This document shows positions 51,945 through 60,219 of a stretch of 64,000 bases of DNA, one piece after another; position 1 is the stretch's first letter; each line of letters starts with the position of its first letter. The notes beneath the pieces are model-generated. The model worked only from the letters and a program-made list of their open reading frames with translations, was not told where the DNA came from and did no database searches. The stretch is from positions 47,399 through 111,398 of the forward strand of contig NZ_CAJVAS010000021.1 of the NCBI RefSeq assembly GCF_910593845.1. The letters run 5' to 3'. The translations under genes and the position numbers were made by a program. This stretch comes from Paenibacillus solanacearum. GTDB lineage: Bacteria > Bacillota > Bacilli > Paenibacillales > NBRC-103111.

Positions 51945-53480
51945 ATGACGTACAACAGAGGATGGCAAAAATGGACGGCCGCGGCCTGCTTGATGACCAT
52001 TTCGGCTGGGCTGCTCGCCGGCTGCGCGGACAGCGGAGCGGGCAAGACGGGCGGCCAAGCCGCGGGGAAGGACGAGAACGGGCCATTTCCGATTACGATG
52101 GCGCTCATGCAGGTGGGGGATATTCCGGCCAAAGGAAACGAAGTCGAGCAGGCGATACAGAAGTATACGAATACGAAGCTCGATATTCAGTGGATTCCCC
52201 AGTCGGCATACGACGAGAAGATCAACGTGATGGTCGCTTCGAACGAAATGCCGAAGATCGTCAAGCTGAACTATGTCCCGACGACGGTCGGCGCCGTACA
52301 ATCCGGCTTGTTCTGGGAGATCGGGCCGTACTTAAAGGACTATAAAAACTTGTCCGCACAAGATCCGCAGCATTTCCAGAACATCTCCGTGGAGGGCAAA
52401 ATCTATGGCGTACCGAACTTCCGCGATATCGGACGGGCGGCGATCGTCTTCCGTAAAGACTGGCTGGATGCGCTTGGCATGAAGATGCCGACGACGCTGG
52501 ATGAATGGTACAGCGTCCTGAAGGCGATGACCTTGAACGATCCCGACAAGAACGGCAAGAACGACACATACGGTACGGTGCTTTATAAAAAGTACAACGA
52601 AGGGACGCAGCCGGTATTGACCCGGATCGCGGTCAGTCTCGGCGGGGTCAACCGATGGGGCGCAGACAGCGCGGGCAAGCTGACGCCGGAATTTATGACC
52701 AAGGAGTACGTCGACGTCATGAAGCTATTCCGCCGCCTGTTCGAGGAAAAGCTGATTAATCAAGACTTCCCGGCGTTCGATCCGTCCGAGGCCGATGCGA
52801 TGATGGACGCCGGACGGGTGGGCATGAAGCTGAACGGCGTGGCGCAGAACGGCAAGAGCTTTCAGGAACGCCTCGTGAAAAATGTACCTGGCGGGGTGCT
52901 CGACATCGCGCCGTTCGCAGGTCCGCAAGGGGCGCGTCTGGCGGGTGAGCCAGGCAACTTCGGCTTCCTGGCGATTCCGAAGTCTTCGGTCAAAACCGAA
53001 GCCGAGCTGAAGAAGGTGCTGTCATTCCTCGACAAGCTGATGGACGAGCCGATATCTACGCTCCAGCTGCGCGGCGTCGAAGGCAAGCATTACGTGAAGG
53101 CGGACGGCAAGACGGAGTATAAAGACTTCAATGGCTTCCAGCGCGAAGTGAAGCCGTACCGCGACAATATGGTGAACGTGGAGGGCTATAACGTAGCGGC
53201 GCTGAAGGATACGCCGCTCGGCGAGAAAGGGACGACAATGGCGCGCGACGGCGGCAAGCTGGCCGTGCCGAACCCGGCGCTGACGCTCACATCGGCGATC
53301 TACACGGAGCGGGGCAAGGAGCTGGACCAGATGATTTGGGACGCGCAAACCAAATTCATCATGGGCAAGCTGGACGATGCCGGCTGGCAGGGCGAGGTCG
53401 ACAAATGGCGCAAAGCCGGCGGCGACCAGCTGATCAAGGAATACGAGGCGGCTTACGCCAAATTTGGCAGCAAAAAATAG
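51945..53480 (+). CDS. LipO-type solute-binding lipoprotein, tandem copy 2
   Basis: A 511-residue paralogue of the preceding protein, only 15 bases downstream and clearly duplicated from it. It has lipobox LLAGC and the same DPDKNGKNDTYG calcium loop and the shared FWEIGPYLKDYKNLSAQD block. Copies diverge mainly in the signal/linker and around residues 240-300, where the ligand cleft should lie, so they may bind different sugars. The order duplicates-without-permease is uncommon. Confidence 0.9.
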   Translation: MTYNRGWQKWTAAACLMTISAGLLAGCADSGAGKTGGQAAGKDENGPFPITMALMQVGDIPAKGNEVEQAIQKYTNTKLDIQWIPQSAYDEKINVMVASNEMPKIVKLNYVPTTVGAVQSGLFWEIGPYLKDYKNLSAQDPQHFQNISVEGKIYGVPNFRDIGRAAIVFRKDWLDALGMKMPTTLDEWYSVLKAMTLNDPDKNGKNDTYGTVLYKKYNEGTQPVLTRIAVSLGGVNRWGADSAGKLTPEFMTKEYVDVMKLFRRLFEEKLINQDFPAFDPSEADAMMDAGRVGMKLNGVAQNGKSFQERLVKNVPGGVLDIAPFAGPQGARLAGEPGNFGFLAIPKSSVKTEAELKKVLSFLDKLMDEPISTLQLRGVEGKHYVKADGKTEYKDFNGFQREVKPYRDNMVNVEGYNVAALKDTPLGEKGTTMARDGGKLAVPNPALTLTSAIYTERGKELDQMIWDAQTKFIMGKLDDAGWQGEVDKWRKAGGDQLIKEYEAAYAKFGSKK

Positions 53481-53617
53481 CCGTTCGGGAAGTAAAGGGC
53501 GCATGGTTGCTCTTTACTTCCTTTCTTTTCGTGAGATAATGTTAACGTGAACATGATATCGTGAACGACGTATTATCCGATGGCTTGCATCGTAACTACA
53601 CAGCGGGGGAATGCCAA

Positions 53618-54607
53618 ATGCTGCAAAAACTGAACAGAACGTTGGAAAAATGGATGCCGCTCATTACGCCGACGAGCGTGGTGCTGGGCATGCTGCTTAC
53701 CGTCTGGCTGAAGCCTTACACGCCGTTCGTGCCGTGGATATTTGCTTTTATTACGTTTGCGGGCAGCTTGAGTCTGAATCTGAAAGATTTGCAGAGGGTG
53801 ATGACGCATCCGCTGCCGATCATCGTATCGCTCGTGCTGCTGCACGGCATTATGCCGCTGATCGCGTGGGGGACCGGGCATCTGATGCTGCCGGGCGATC
53901 CGCAGCTCGTGACGGGGCTGGTGCTGCTGCTGGCGCTGCCGACCGGCATCGTCAGCTTCATGTGGGTATCGCTGTATAAAGGGAATATCGCGCTGACGCT
54001 GTCGATCATCCTGATCGATACGCTGCTCTCTCCGTTCATCGTGCCTGGCGTTATGTCGCTGATCGTGGGCACGAACGTCGATATGGACGTGTTCGGCATG
54101 ATGAAGGGGCTACTGATTATGGTGGTGGCGCCTTCGGTCATCGGCATGCTGCTGAATCAGTGGACCCGGGGACGCATCAAAACCGTCCTGGGGCCGCGGC
54201 TCGCGCCTTTTTCCAAAATCGGCCTCGCCGTTGTCATTATGATCAACAGCGCCTTCGTCGCGCCGTTTTTCACCGGGATCAACCTGAAGCTGGCATGGCT
54301 GGCCGTCGTCATCATCGTCACCGTCGCGCTCGGCTATATCGGCGGCTATTATTTGACGCGGGCGCTCGGCTGGGGGAAGGAGCTGGCGATCACGATGACG
54401 TTCAACTGCGGCATGCGCAACATTAGCGCCGGAGCCGTACTGGCGATCGCCTACTTCCCGCCGGCCGTCGCAATGCCGGTCATCATCGGGATGGTGTTTC
54501 AGCAGATGATGGCGTCCTTCTTCGGCTACTTTTTCCTGACGGACCGGAGCAGCAAAGCGCAGCACGGTCCCGGACCGGTGGCGAGCGGCGTCACGAAGCA
54601 GTCGTAG
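53618..54607 (+). CDS. Bile acid:sodium symporter (BASS) family transporter
   Basis: A 329-residue membrane transporter with about nine to ten spans. Typical BASS blocks are SLSLNLKDLQRVMTHPLPIIVSLVLLH, LVLLLALPTGIVSFMWVSLYKGN and TMTFNCGMRNISAGAVLAIAYFPP. It imports an organic acid or pantothenate-like solute with sodium. I chose the ATG at 53618 (MLQKLNRTLEKWM) after GCGGGGGAA; the frame is open from 53561. A GC-rich hairpin without T run (about 54617-54655) follows. It is not clearly linked to the binding proteins. Confidence 0.9.
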   Translation: MLQKLNRTLEKWMPLITPTSVVLGMLLTVWLKPYTPFVPWIFAFITFAGSLSLNLKDLQRVMTHPLPIIVSLVLLHGIMPLIAWGTGHLMLPGDPQLVTGLVLLLALPTGIVSFMWVSLYKGNIALTLSIILIDTLLSPFIVPGVMSLIVGTNVDMDVFGMMKGLLIMVVAPSVIGMLLNQWTRGRIKTVLGPRLAPFSKIGLAVVIMINSAFVAPFFTGINLKLAWLAVVIIVTVALGYIGGYYLTRALGWGKELAITMTFNCGMRNISAGAVLAIAYFPPAVAMPVIIGMVFQQMMASFFGYFFLTDRSSKAQHGPGPVASGVTKQS

Positions 54608-54945
54608 CGGGCGGCTGACATACTTTCCCGCGCCTCGATTGTCGGTGGCGGGTATGTCGCCGCTTACTACGCGAAGGCACGGCTGGGCCGCGGCTTGCCC
54701 ACTCGCCGGGCGGCCCGGATTTCCGCAAGCAAGGCTCACTCAGAGACGGCGGCGGCGCGCAGCCGAATGAAGCTGCGTCAAACGTTTGGAAGCGGGGTAA
54801 TGACATCTAGGATCTGTCCGAAATCGCCTGAGGCATCCTTTACGGTCAGTTCCCCATTCCAATAAATCCCAAATCCGACTAAAAAACGCGTCGTTTTACG
54901 AACCGTTATAATGCGCCAAGTTTCGGAATCTGGAGGTATCGGGCT
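54608..54945. other. Intergenic region upstream of sinI
   Basis: About 340 bases. It has a long hairpin (GACATAC/GTATGTC with CCCGC/GCGGG) at 54617-54655, and a TATAAT at 54907-54912 that may be the sinI -10. A minus-strand frame overlaps sinI; it lacks a ribosome site and is rejected. Confidence 0.45.
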
Positions 54946-55104
54946 ATGTCTGTACAAAATACGTCGATAGCCGACAAGAACCTGGACGAGAACTGGGTTA
55001 GTTTGATGCTTGCGGCTCGCAAAATCGGGCTGTCGAAAGAGGAAGTCCGACAATTTTTTCGTGAATGCCAAGAAAACCAAATATGCGACAAAAAACGCCA
55101 TTAA
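54946..55104 (+). CDS. sinI: SinI-type anti-repressor (small)
   Basis: A 52-residue protein with LDENWVSLMLAARKIGLSKEEVRQFF, the helix-turn-helix dimer hook of SinI that binds and blocks SinR. GGAGG lies ten bases before the ATG. It has its own likely -10 (54907) and a terminator (55105-55143), and precedes sinR by 153 bases, as in Bacillus subtilis where sinI and sinR are adjacent with separate promoters. The C-terminal part is short and basic (CDKKRH). In Bacillus, SinI made under Spo0A control releases matrix genes from SinR. Confidence 0.88.
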   Translation: MSVQNTSIADKNLDENWVSLMLAARKIGLSKEEVRQFFRECQENQICDKKRH

Positions 55105-55143
55105 AGAAGAAAACATCCGATCTTTTGCATGTTTTCTTTTTTT
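55105..55143 (+). terminator. Strong terminator between sinI and sinR
   Basis: AGAAAACAT pairs with ATGTTTTCT across a 13-base loop, followed by seven Ts. It uncouples the two genes transcriptionally. Confidence 0.92.
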
Positions 55144-55152
55144 GATCGCAAC

Positions 55153-55166
55153 TGATAGCGCTTACA
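55153..55166 (+). promoter_or_regulatory. cre site (CcpA) in the sinR promoter region
   Basis: TGATAGCGCTTACA fits TGNNARCGNWWWCA at every position and lies 6 bases upstream of a TATAAT (55172-55177), the likely sinR -10. It should couple carbon status to sinR. Confidence 0.65.
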
Positions 55167-55257
55167 ATGGGTATAATAAATATAGCATCCACAAATCCGT
55201 CATTTTTTGTTAATATATTGATAATAATTAAAGGCAGAAAAAAAGGGGTCTCATGCG

Positions 55258-55593
55258 ATGATCGGCACCAAAGTTAAGCAGCTGCGATTGGAACGGGGAT
55301 TAACGCTCAGCGAGCTGGCGGAAAGAGCGGGAGTAGCCAAGTCCTATTTGAGCTCGATCGAGCGGGACATCCAGACGAATCCGTCCATTCATTTTCTCGA
55401 AAAAATTTGCGCCGTACTCGGGGTTCCGCTCGAAACATTTCTGCAGGAGAAGCAGCCGGCCGCCGCGGAACCGCTCGACGAGGAATGGCTTTCCCTCGTG
55501 CGGGAAGCGATGGGCTCCGGGATCAGCAAGGAGCAGTTCACGGAGTTTTTGGAATTTAACAAATGGCGCAACAACCAGCGCAGTCTCAAATAA
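55258..55593 (+). CDS. sinR: SinR-type transcriptional regulator 1
   Basis: SinR is the master repressor of biofilm matrix genes in Bacillus. This 111-residue protein has an N-terminal XRE helix-turn-helix (GTKVKQLRLERGLTLSELAERAGVAKSYLSSIERDIQTNPS, residues about 3-45) and a SinI-like dimerisation domain at the C-terminus (LDEEWLSLVREAMGSGISKEQFTEFLEFNKW). AAAGGGG precedes the ATG. It follows sinI and a cre-containing promoter. A second SinR-like gene (63290-63631) heads the neighbouring glycosyltransferase operon, so the pair probably acts there. Confidence 0.92.
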   Translation: MIGTKVKQLRLERGLTLSELAERAGVAKSYLSSIERDIQTNPSIHFLEKICAVLGVPLETFLQEKQPAAAEPLDEEWLSLVREAMGSGISKEQFTEFLEFNKWRNNQRSLK

Positions 55594-55612
55594 GGGCAGC
55601 ATACGACGAGAA

Positions 55613-55644
55613 AGACCTTCCTAATTGCTTAGGAAGGTTTTTTT
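55613..55644. terminator. Bidirectional terminator between sinR and the exopolysaccharide operon
   Basis: AGACCTTCCT pairs with AGGAAGGT around AATTGCTT, followed by seven Ts on the plus strand. It overlaps the end of the glycosidase gene. Confidence 0.88.
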
Positions 55645-57869
55645 GTCGCGCTGCTGTTGTTGCCGCTGCCGATCTGCCGGAACGCCTCCTGCATCAGCGG
55701 GTAGCTCTGCTTAAGCCGCTCCGTGTAGGCCGACTGTTCCCAGGCAGGCCAGCTGTAGAGCGGCAAGGAAGCGACCGGGTACGCGCCGCCGTTCCCGCCG
55801 TCCAGCCCCTGCACGGAGCCGTCCGACCGCTGTGCGATCCAGGGGACGAGGCGAATGCCCTGAGACGGCACCGCGTACAGCTTGCCGTCCTTCTCGCCGT
55901 AAGCCATGACCTGCAAGGAACTCGGGTCGGTGAAGCCGAGCAGCATCCATGGCACGCGCAGCTCGATCTTGCTGCCCTTGGCCTGCCACATGGCGAGCGA
56001 ATTGAACGCCTTGGAGGCGGGATCGGTCGTGCCGCGAAGCAGCTTGCCGGCCGGGACATCCTCGAACGGACTGTATTTCTTCGTATCGGGCGGGATCATC
56101 TCGAGCCCGACGGCGAGCTTCCACGGGTGGAAGACGCCGGAATCGTCTTTCTCATCCTCTGGTTTAGGCGGAATCATCCCGTATTGCTTGCCGTACAGAC
56201 GGGTATGAAAGTCGTAGTTGGCGGCGATCTGCACTTCGCTTTCATCGTCCTTCCCGAGCACGATCAACGTTTCGAGCCCTTCGTCGAGCGTTCGCCCGCC
56301 AAGCGCGTCTCCGTGCTTGTTCCCGCCCGGAGTCACATCGACGCCGAAGTACAGCTTCTCGCGGTCCGGGTCGAACGGCCGTTCCAGCTCGCCGGTAAGG
56401 TAGACGTACGCCTCGTCATGCGTCATGGTCAAGCTTTTCCACCCCGGATATGTGCCCTTCACCTGCTGCTTATCCTCCGGCTTCAGCGATTGCCAGTCGG
56501 AATCGTCACCGTCGATTTTCAACAAGCCGTCTTTGCCGGAAAGCATGGCGACCAGCCCGAAATGCTGCTCGTTGGTCAGCACGTTATGCCACAGCTTGCG
56601 CCGGTTTTGCGGAATCTCGAAATGCATTGTGTTCCAGGTGCGCTTGAACCATTCGTCCTGCCAGGAGAACACGATGCCGCCGGCCATGCCTTCATTGTAA
56701 ATATCGCCTAGCAAGGAGGCGTTGATCCGGCCCTGCTCCGCTTCGTCATGGCCGCCTTGATTGCGGTTCATGCCGGTCAGATGGGCGACGCCGAGCGAAG
56801 AGGGGACGCCGAATTCGGTGATCATGACCGGAATGCCCTGATGATGTTCCTTCAGCTTGCGCAAGTAGCTGCGATACGTATTCGGCGTGCCGTCGGCTTC
56901 CTTCACGTCATACAGCGCTGCGTCCAGCCGGAAGAAATCGGGATAGTACGGATAGGCGTGGTAGGAGGCAAAATAACCGGCCGGCCAACCGTTAACCGCC
57001 AAATGCATCGCGTCGACGCCGACCATATCTTCGGTGATCAGGATTTCGCCGGGATGCTCGAGCGGATCGGTGGTGACCCAATTGGTGAAGGTGAGCGGAT
57101 GCTTCCAGCCGTACTGCGTCTCGAGCACGGCGACATGGTCGAGCATCTCCGCCAGCCAATTTTCGAACGGGCTGGCTTGCGCTTTGGCGGAGACGTAGGA
57201 GCCTGTGAAGCCTATTTTATCTTTATGGGTGTCATTGGTGTTTTGTACCATGCGCGGATCCCATTCCGTGCCGATATGCCAGGCGAGCAGGTATGGACCG
57301 GCATTGGCGCGGTAAGCGCCGCTTGCTTTGCCGAACCGCTGCGGGATATCCGCGGCACCGTATACGGCCCCGACGGCGTGTTCGATTTCAGTCTGAAATT
57401 CAGTATAGATTTCGCTCAAATACGCGTCCTTTTTCTCGATCAGCTCGTCCTCCGGGGTCCACACGCCCTGGATGAAATATAAAGGATGCTCGGCGCGCTC
57501 GTTGTATTCCACAAGCGCTTGATAGAACGCCGGCGATAAGATGGTGTAGACGCGGATCGTGTTGGCGCCGAGCGCTTGTATTTGTTTAAACCAGTCGAGA
57601 TACGTTTCTTTCGGAATCGGAAGCTCGCCGGGGTCATGACCCGGGAGCGCAGCGCCAACGTTGACTCCTTTGACGAAGAAAGGCGTCCAGCCGTTGTTTT
57701 CGTATATTTCGATTCGGTCGTCCTGGGTGCGAAACTTGATGCGGGAACCGTCGGCGCTTTGCACGCTCTCCACCTTGGCGGCGGGCCAATAATGCCAAAC
57801 GAGCAGGACGGCGGCTCCGATGATCGCAAGACGCAGCAGCCAGGCGGCCGGCGAGGCGTTCCTCATCAT
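55629..57869 (-). CDS. Membrane-anchored glycosidase-like protein, last gene of the exopolysaccharide operon
   Basis: A 746-residue protein that looks like a clan GH-A glycoside hydrolase. A single N-terminal span (AWLLRLAIIGAAVLLVWHYW, residues 9-28) anchors it outside. The TIM-barrel part (about 60-420) includes KGVNVGAALPGHD, a likely acid/base glutamate E202 in AWHIGTEWDP and a likely nucleophile E352 in MITEFGVPS. The remaining ~320 residues are strand-rich and contain PYPGWKSLTMTHDEAYVYLTGELERP, probably a carbohydrate-binding domain of the CBM9/DOMON style. It is the last gene of the operon, 31 bases after the pseudo-receiver. By analogy with PgaB, PelA and BcsZ it may trim or release the polymer; no family is certain. 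Confidence 0.78.
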   Translation of the reverse strand: MMRNASPAAWLLRLAIIGAAVLLVWHYWPAAKVESVQSADGSRIKFRTQDDRIEIYENNGWTPFFVKGVNVGAALPGHDPGELPIPKETYLDWFKQIQALGANTIRVYTILSPAFYQALVEYNERAEHPLYFIQGVWTPEDELIEKKDAYLSEIYTEFQTEIEHAVGAVYGAADIPQRFGKASGAYRANAGPYLLAWHIGTEWDPRMVQNTNDTHKDKIGFTGSYVSAKAQASPFENWLAEMLDHVAVLETQYGWKHPLTFTNWVTTDPLEHPGEILITEDMVGVDAMHLAVNGWPAGYFASYHAYPYYPDFFRLDAALYDVKEADGTPNTYRSYLRKLKEHHQGIPVMITEFGVPSSLGVAHLTGMNRNQGGHDEAEQGRINASLLGDIYNEGMAGGIVFSWQDEWFKRTWNTMHFEIPQNRRKLWHNVLTNEQHFGLVAMLSGKDGLLKIDGDDSDWQSLKPEDKQQVKGTYPGWKSLTMTHDEAYVYLTGELERPFDPDREKLYFGVDVTPGGNKHGDALGGRTLDEGLETLIVLGKDDESEVQIAANYDFHTRLYGKQYGMIPPKPEDEKDDSGVFHPWKLAVGLEMIPPDTKKYSPFEDVPAGKLLRGTTDPASKAFNSLAMWQAKGSKIELRVPWMLLGFTDPSSLQVMAYGEKDGKLYAVPSQGIRLVPWIAQRSDGSVQGLDGGNGGAYPVASLPLYSWPAWEQSAYTERLKQSYPLMQEAFRQIGSGNNSSATKKPS

Positions 57870-57900
57870 GGCCTTAAGCTCCTTTGTATCTGAGAGAGTA

Positions 57901-58725
57901 TCAGGCTAACAGCCGCCGGATTCGCGCTTCCAGCTCCCTGGGGGAGAACGGTTTCTTGATCACATCGGAGGCGCCGAGCTCGAAGCATTGGCAGATGTCG
58001 CGCTCAACGCCGAGATCGGTCAGGACGACGACCTTGCAGCCCGGGTGCTTGCGCGAATGACGAATGCGGTCGATGAGCTGGTAGCCGTCCAGCGCGGGCA
58101 GCTTCAGCTCCGTAATGACGAGATCGGGACGTACCGATTCGATGAGCTGCAGCCCCTCCATGCCGTCCTGGGCCGGACGGACGTCGTAGCCCTGCATACC
58201 GAGGCGCACATTCATGAAGTCGAGCAAATCTTTATTCGAATCGATCATGACGACGGTCGGCGGTTCGGGCGACGCCGGTTGCGTGCCGGCAAACACGGCA
58301 ATGTCTTGATCGCCGTCAGACGCCTCGGACCAGCGGGCAGCGAATGCCTCGAGTAAGGGTTCGGACACCGGCTCGTCTTCCGTAAACCCGGTGACCGCAA
58401 GACGTCCCGCCAGCAGCCCCTCATCCTGCAAATGCGCTTTGACGGAGATGGACAGGAAATGCGTGAAAGCCAGCGTCTGGCCGGGCAGCAGCATGACAAG
58501 CGCCTGGTCGTCGGCCTCGTACGAAGCGATCGCCGTCAGTCCGGGGGATTCGAGCCGCAGCCGTTTCTCCAGACGGTCGAGCTGAATGCCTTCCATCGGC
58601 CGAACGCTGGCGATCAGAAGACCGCAGCCTTCCCCGGCGGCGGACGATTGCAGCGATTGGCGGACGCGTTCGAACAACATGCGGGACAGACCGGATCGGG
58701 TTAACACAGGGGTATTCATACACAT
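57901..58725 (-). CDS. Pseudo-receiver protein: degenerate GGDEF-like N-domain plus REC with Glu at the phosphorylation site
   Basis: A 274-residue protein. Residues about 35-118 form a small alpha/beta domain in which YEADDQALVMLLPG (69-82) resembles a ruined GGDEF motif. Residues about 156-274 are a receiver domain: TVVMIDSNKDLLDFM, PDLVITELKLPALDGYQLIDRIR and GASDVIKKPFSPRELEARI. The normal phospho-acceptor aspartate is glutamate (E206) and the second acidic residue is serine (S163); the lysine K258 and threonine T236 are kept. It probably cannot be phosphorylated and may be locked in an active-like state. It lies between the glycosyltransferase and the glycosidase, 14 bases after the former, so it likely serves as a scaffold or allosteric subunit. 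Confidence 0.85.
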   Translation of the reverse strand: MCMNTPVLTRSGLSRMLFERVRQSLQSSAAGEGCGLLIASVRPMEGIQLDRLEKRLRLESPGLTAIASYEADDQALVMLLPGQTLAFTHFLSISVKAHLQDEGLLAGRLAVTGFTEDEPVSEPLLEAFAARWSEASDGDQDIAVFAGTQPASPEPPTVVMIDSNKDLLDFMNVRLGMQGYDVRPAQDGMEGLQLIESVRPDLVITELKLPALDGYQLIDRIRHSRKHPGCKVVVLTDLGVERDICQCFELGASDVIKKPFSPRELEARIRRLLA

Positions 58726-58739
58726 TCACTCCATTTCGT

Positions 58740-60206
58740 TCAAATTGATGATGCGGAAGTTGTGGCTTTGGCGGTTCCTTTCTTGGAGGCGGCGCCGTCC
58801 GTCTGGCCATCCTGCCAGCTGCGGCGCACCATATGGCCCCAGCTGTTGTTGCGTCGGACGTAATCCCATTGGCCGAGCAGCTTCCACCAGGCATTCAACT
58901 GATCGTAGCCGATGGCCATGATCACGGAGATGCCGACGATGCGCAGCAGCTCGGCGGTTGAAATGCGCCGGCGAAAGGCGAACTGCTCGATCAGCAGCGA
59001 ACCGCAGGTGAAGATGAGGCCCGTAAGCCAGTTCGCGAGCAGGAACATGATCAGAATCGGCAGCTGGGTCATGTCCATGACCACATAGCCGATCAGCGCG
59101 GCCAGCCCGGACAGCCGGACATAAGGGCTTAACGTCTCGTACATGATCGTATACGGCATCGCGAGCCAGCCGATCATTTTATACTTCGGGATAAACAGCA
59201 TGGAGCGGAACCGGATCATGTTCCACAGATTGCCCCGGATCCAGCGGCGGCGCTGCGCCGACAGTACGCGAAGCGTATCGGGCGCCTGCGTCCAACAGAC
59301 GGCGTCGGGGCAAAAGACGATCCGGTACGGTCGCTTTCGTTCCAGCATATGCTTGTGCAGCTTCATGACGATGTTCATGTCCTCGCCCGGGCATTCCGCC
59401 TCGTAACCTCCGACTTCGATCAAGTAATCTTTGCGGAACAAGCCGAATGCTCCGGATACGATGAGCAGGCCGTTCATCGCGCTCCATCCGATGCGCCCGC
59501 CGAGAAAAGCTTTCATATACTCGACGTACTGCAGGGCGGGCAGCCATTGGGACGGCAGCCTTACGGCGCGTACGCGCCCGTCCTCGATCGTGCTGCCGTT
59601 GGCGATGCGGACGTTGCCGCCGATGGCGATATGCTGCTCCGGGTTTTCCATATACACTTTGACCAGCCGGATCAGCGCGTCTTTTTCGAGCAGACTGTCC
59701 GCGTCGATTGTGGCGACGAGCGGGTATTTCGATACATTGATGCCGGCGTTCAGCGCATCCGCCTTTCCTCCGTTCGCCTTATCAATGACCACCAGCTTCG
59801 GATACTGGGGGCTGCAGTACACTTCGCGAATCGGCTTGGAGGCGACATGCGGGCGAAAAGTGGACAGGCGCTGCGGCTTCAGCTGAAACGTATCGATCAG
59901 CACCTGCAGCGTCCGGTCGCGGGAACCGTCGTTGACGACCACGATTTCGTAGACCGGAAACTCCAGCGTCATCAACGACCGGACGCTCTCTACGATGGTC
60001 AGCTCCTCGTTGTGGGAAGGGACCAGAATCGAAACCGGCGGCACGTGCTCCGAGCCGGCAAGCTCCCGGAAGCGGGAGTATAGCGTGCTTTTGACGAGCG
60101 TTCGCATCCGTTGATGCGATACGGCCAGGATGAACAAATAAAGAACGCCGGATCCGATGATCAGATAGGTGGCGAAGATGCCGTAACCAAGCAAAAACTC
60201 TCTCAT
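58740..60206 (-). CDS. Processive family 2 glycosyltransferase (PgaC/IcaA-like)
   Basis: A 488-residue membrane synthase that would polymerise a sugar nucleotide and push the chain across the membrane. One N-terminal span (residues 10-30), then the GT2 domain: SILVPSHNEE, NDGSRDR (92-98), DAD (168-170), ED (274-275) and the processivity motif QRRRW (317-321). Four C-terminal spans follow (about 340-450) and a basic, Ser/Thr-rich tail. The overall order is that of PgaC/IcaA/HasA-type enzymes, so an N-acetylglucosamine or related polymer is likely, supported by glmS in the same operon. The product cannot be fixed from the sequence. Confidence 0.88.
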   Translation of the reverse strand: MREFLLGYGIFATYLIIGSGVLYLFILAVSHQRMRTLVKSTLYSRFRELAGSEHVPPVSILVPSHNEELTIVESVRSLMTLEFPVYEIVVVNDGSRDRTLQVLIDTFQLKPQRLSTFRPHVASKPIREVYCSPQYPKLVVIDKANGGKADALNAGINVSKYPLVATIDADSLLEKDALIRLVKVYMENPEQHIAIGGNVRIANGSTIEDGRVRAVRLPSQWLPALQYVEYMKAFLGGRIGWSAMNGLLIVSGAFGLFRKDYLIEVGGYEAECPGEDMNIVMKLHKHMLERKRPYRIVFCPDAVCWTQAPDTLRVLSAQRRRWIRGNLWNMIRFRSMLFIPKYKMIGWLAMPYTIMYETLSPYVRLSGLAALIGYVVMDMTQLPILIMFLLANWLTGLIFTCGSLLIEQFAFRRRISTAELLRIVGISVIMAIGYDQLNAWWKLLGQWDYVRRNNSWGHMVRRSWQDGQTDGAASKKGTAKATTSASSI

Positions 60207-60219
60207 TCGGATCCCCTTC

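Noticed and set aside
54778..55116. 112-codon minus frame overlapping sinI and its promoter
   Set aside because: No ribosome site, and the sinI frame has the SinI signature and a good ribosome site.
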